A stretch of DNA of 8,747 bases from Clostridia bacterium (GTDB lineage: Bacteria; Bacillota; Clostridia; Christensenellales; Pumilibacteraceae): contig CAAFIN010000032.1 in NCBI GenBank assembly GCA_900762945.1, forward strand, positions 1 to 8,747. Reading direction: 5' to 3'. The stretch's first letter is position 1, and each line of letters opens with the position of its first letter. The notes beneath the pieces were generated by a model. That model saw only the letters and a program-made list of their open reading frames with translations, did not search any database and was not told where the DNA came from. A program made the position numbers and the translations under genes. Shown piece by piece: positions 6,075-8,747 of the stretch.

Positions 6075-8690
6075 CTAATCGAGCGCGGCGAGACTTTCGA
6101 CAAGACCTTTTCTGAGTTCGCGGTACTTCTCTAGTTTCTCTCGTTCTTTCTCGACGAGCGCGGCGGGCGCTTTGTCGGTAAAGCCCTTGTTGGCGAGTTT
6201 ACCTTCCGCTCTCGCGATTTCCGCGTCGACCTTCTCTATCTCGGCGGTCAGGCGCGCGCGTTCCTTATCAAAGTCGATAAGTTCGCCCATAGGAATAGAA
6301 ATCTTGCCGAGCGGAGTCACGATAGATGCGTTCTTGCCCTCGGGTTCGTCGAAAGATATCGAATTGCCGAACGCGAGTTTTTCGATATACCCGGACATTT
6401 TCTTGAGAACACGTTCTCTGCCGGCGGCGGGTACGATATGGATAGCCGTGCGCTTGGACTGGCTGACGTTCATTTCTCTTCTAAGGTTTCTCACGCTCTT
6501 GATAAGGTCCATAACAGCGTCGGTGACGGCAACGTCGCGGCGATAAGCGCGTTTACGGTCGTAAACCGGGTACGGCGCGATCATGATGTCCTCGGCGTCC
6601 TTGTTGGGGAGCGCGTCGTAGATCTCGTCGGTGATGAACGGAATGATCGGGTGAGCGAGTTTGAGCGTTTCTCTCAGGACGTACACCAGCACGCTGACGG
6701 TATCCGAACGTTTTTCGTCGTCGGACGAGTACAGCGCGGTCTTGCTGAGTTCTATATACCAGTCGCAGAACTGGCTCCAGATAAATTCGTAAAGTCTGGT
6801 CGCGGCAAGCCCGACTTCGTACTTGTCCATAAACTTGGTGACGGAAGCGACGGTCGAGTTGAGTTTAGAAAGAATCCACTTGTCCGCGGAAGTGAGTTTT
6901 TTGATATCGTCGATATCCTTGATCTCGACGTTCTCGGCGTTCATGAGCACGAAACGCGACGCGTTCCAGATCTTGTTCATAAAGTTGCGGTAACTCTCGA
7001 GTTTGTCCTCGGAGAATCTTATATCGCTGCCGGGCGCGATGCCGTTGACTAGCGAGAAACGGAGCGAATCCGCGCCGTATTTGTCGATGACGACCAGCGG
7101 ATCGACGCCGTTGCCGAGCGACTTGCTCATCTTTCTGCCCTGCTCGTCGCGGACGATGCCGTGGATAAGGACTTCGCGGAACGGTACTTCGTGCATGTGT
7201 TCAAGCCCCGAGAAAATCATTCTCGCGACCCAGAACGTGATAATGTCGTAGGCAGTGACGAGTACGTCCGTCGGATAGAAATAGTCGAGTTCGGGCGTTT
7301 TGTCCGGCCAGCCGAGCGTGGAGAACGGCCACAGCGCCGACGAGAACCACGTGTCCAGCACGTCCTCGTCCTGCCGCATGGGCTTACCGCACTTCGGGCA
7401 GACTTTGAGGTCTTCTTTGGAAGCTGTTTCGTAGCCGCAATGGTCGCAGTAGAATACCGGTATGCGGTGCCCCCACCAAAGTTGGCGGGAAATGCACCAG
7501 TCGCGGATATTGTTCATCCAGTGCAGGTACTGTTTTTCGAAGCGCTTGGGGAGGAACGAAATCTCTTTGTCGGTTACGGCTTTGATAGCGGGCTTCGCGA
7601 GTTCTTCCATTTTGACGAACCATTGTTTGGACACGATCGGTTCGATGGACGTGTGGCAACGGTAGCAATGCCCGACGTTATGCTCGTGCTTTTCGATCTT
7701 GACCAGAAGCCCGAGTTTATCCATATCGGCGACAATCGCTTTGCGCGCTTCTTCGCGGGAAAGCCCCTCGTACTTGCCGGCGTTCTCGTTCATAGTCGCG
7801 TCGTCGTTCATGACGCGGATAACGGGCAGATCGTGGCGAACGCCCACTTCGAAATCGTTGGGGTCGTGCGCGGGCGTGATCTTGACCGCGCCGGTACCGA
7901 ACGCTTTGTCGACGTAGCGGTCGGCGACGATGGGAATCTTTCTGCCGACGAGCGGAAGCACGACGTTCTTGCCGACGAGCGCCGTGTAGCGCTTGTCCGA
8001 CGGATTGACCGCGACCGCGGTATCGCCCAGCATGGTTTCGGGGCGGGTGGTCGCGACTATTATGAATTCGTCGCTGTTCTCGATCGGGTATTTAAGATGC
8101 CATAGACGCCCTTCCTCGGTTTCGTACTCCACTTCCGCGTCGGAAATCGCGGTGCCGCACTCGGGACACCAGTTGATTATTCTGTCGCCGCGGTAGATAA
8201 GCCCCTTGTTATAAAGATTGACGAAAACTTCGCGGACGGCTTTTGAACAGCGCTCGTCCATGGTGAAAGCGAGTTTGTCCCAGTCGCAGGAAAAACCCAT
8301 TTTCTTCAGTTGCTCGACGATTCTGCCGCCGTACTGTTCTTTCCACGCGTAGGCGCGCTTTAAGAAGCCTTCTCTGCCCACGTCGTCCTTGGTCAAGCCT
8401 TCTTCGCGCATTTTCTGCACGATCTTGACTTCGGTGGCGATAGACGCGTGATCGGTGCCGGGAAGCCACAACGCCTCGTAGCCCTTCATTCTCTTGTAGC
8501 GGACGATCGAGTCCTGTATCGTGTCGTTCAGCGCGTGCCCCATATGAAGTTGCCCCGTGATGTTCGGCGGCGGGATAACGACGGTGAACGGCTTTTTATT
8601 CGGGTCGGGCTTGGCAAGGAAGTACTTGTTGTCCAGCCACTTTTTGTAAATTCGCTCTTCGAACGACTTCGGATCGTAAGTCTTGTTCAT
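6075..8690 (-). CDS. valS: Valyl-tRNA synthetase (class Ia), cytoplasmic
   Basis: ValS attaches valine to tRNA-Val using ATP and hydrolyses mischarged Thr-tRNA-Val in its editing domain. The 871 residues match the usual bacterial length. The HIGH motif appears as HMGH (49-52) within PPPNITGQLHMGHAL, and KMSKS is at 520-524. The CP1 editing domain includes ATTRPETMLGDTAV (213-226) and GTGAVKITPAHDPNDFE (265-281). Cysteine pairs at 175/178 with 342/345, and 415/418 with 431/434, look like two zinc-binding knuckles. The anticodon-binding helical domain covers ~600-740. A C-terminal charged coiled coil (~805-870) is the tRNA-contacting arm. No key residue is missing. The start is supported by GGAG at 8699-8702, eight bases before the ATG. 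A small membrane-protein gene follows nine bases after the stop. This is a housekeeping gene, and identification is secure. Confidence 0.99.
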   Translation of the reverse strand: MNKTYDPKSFEERIYKKWLDNKYFLAKPDPNKKPFTVVIPPPNITGQLHMGHALNDTIQDSIVRYKRMKGYEALWLPGTDHASIATEVKIVQKMREEGLTKDDVGREGFLKRAYAWKEQYGGRIVEQLKKMGFSCDWDKLAFTMDERCSKAVREVFVNLYNKGLIYRGDRIINWCPECGTAISDAEVEYETEEGRLWHLKYPIENSDEFIIVATTRPETMLGDTAVAVNPSDKRYTALVGKNVVLPLVGRKIPIVADRYVDKAFGTGAVKITPAHDPNDFEVGVRHDLPVIRVMNDDATMNENAGKYEGLSREEARKAIVADMDKLGLLVKIEKHEHNVGHCYRCHTSIEPIVSKQWFVKMEELAKPAIKAVTDKEISFLPKRFEKQYLHWMNNIRDWCISRQLWWGHRIPVFYCDHCGYETASKEDLKVCPKCGKPMRQDEDVLDTWFSSALWPFSTLGWPDKTPELDYFYPTDVLVTAYDIITFWVARMIFSGLEHMHEVPFREVLIHGIVRDEQGRKMSKSLGNGVDPLVVIDKYGADSLRFSLVNGIAPGSDIRFSEDKLESYRNFMNKIWNASRFVLMNAENVEIKDIDDIKKLTSADKWILSKLNSTVASVTKFMDKYEVGLAATRLYEFIWSQFCDWYIELSKTALYSSDDEKRSDTVSVLVYVLRETLKLAHPIIPFITDEIYDALPNKDAEDIMIAPYPVYDRKRAYRRDVAVTDAVMDLIKSVRNLRREMNVSQSKRTAIHIVPAAGRERVLKKMSGYIEKLAFGNSISFDEPEGKNASIVTPLGKISIPMGELIDFDKERARLTAEIEKVDAEIARAEGKLANKGFTDKAPAALVEKEREKLEKYRELRKGLVESLAALD

Positions 8691-8710
8691 AATGTCTGCT
8701 CCGATTTAGT

Positions 8711-8729
8711 AGTATACTTAGTTATTTTA
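8711..8729 (-). promoter_or_regulatory. Possible -10 elements of the valS promoter
   Basis: Upstream of valS the minus strand has TAAAAT (8724-8729) and TATACT (8711-8716), each one mismatch from TATAAT. The first would give a leader of about 27 bases, with its -35 at or beyond the window edge. The second would start transcription almost on the ribosome binding site and has no good -35. The 57 bases visible hold no hairpin followed by a T run, so no T-box terminator sits directly upstream of the start. Confidence 0.35.
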
Positions 8730-8747
8730 ACATAAAAACGAGCGATA

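Noticed and set aside
7161..8105. Plus-strand ORF (314 codons) inside valS
   Set aside because: It lies antisense to the conserved catalytic and editing domains of valS and has no motif, ribosome binding site or promoter.

Overview
The window looks like a piece of a bacterial chromosome from the Bacillota, probably an uncultured Clostridia-type anaerobe. Three things suggest this: a SpoVB-family flippase, a folate-type ECF transporter S component, and strong GGAG-type ribosome binding sites. Coding DNA is moderately GC-rich and the intergenic gaps are AT-rich, so promoters stand out. A placement near Christensenellales is only a guess. There is no mobile element, CRISPR array, tRNA or rRNA. 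All genic space is accounted for, and no gap exceeds about 200 bases.

Layout. (1) Positions 3013 to 1, minus strand, hold a two-gene unit. It starts with a very large predicted lipoprotein with Ig-like repeats and a transglutaminase-like Cys-His-Asp domain. A DUF1003 membrane protein follows 22 bases later and runs off the left edge. (2) Positions 3014-3215 form a divergent, AT-rich intergenic region with a strong promoter for the lipoprotein. That promoter sits so close to the ATG that the mRNA should be leaderless or nearly so. (3) Positions 3216-4754, plus strand, encode a SpoVB/MurJ-like (MOP superfamily) lipid-linked glycan flippase. (4) Positions 4755-5651, plus strand, hold a promoter, a leader of about 124 nt with possible alternative structures, a FolT-like S component, and a strong intrinsic terminator. 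(5) Positions 8690 to 5669, minus strand, encode full-length valyl-tRNA synthetase. A small membrane protein follows closely, and its reading frame appears shifted near its N terminus.

How the genes relate. They are mostly housekeeping and envelope genes rather than one pathway. The flippase exports lipid-linked wall precursors or glycans. The S component would import folate with a shared EcfAA'T module that is not in this window. ValS charges tRNA-Val. The lipoprotein and DUF1003 pair is the least understood unit. The best candidates for something undescribed are the folT leader, the leaderless lipoprotein transcript with its DUF1003 partner, and the frame-shifted gene after valS.
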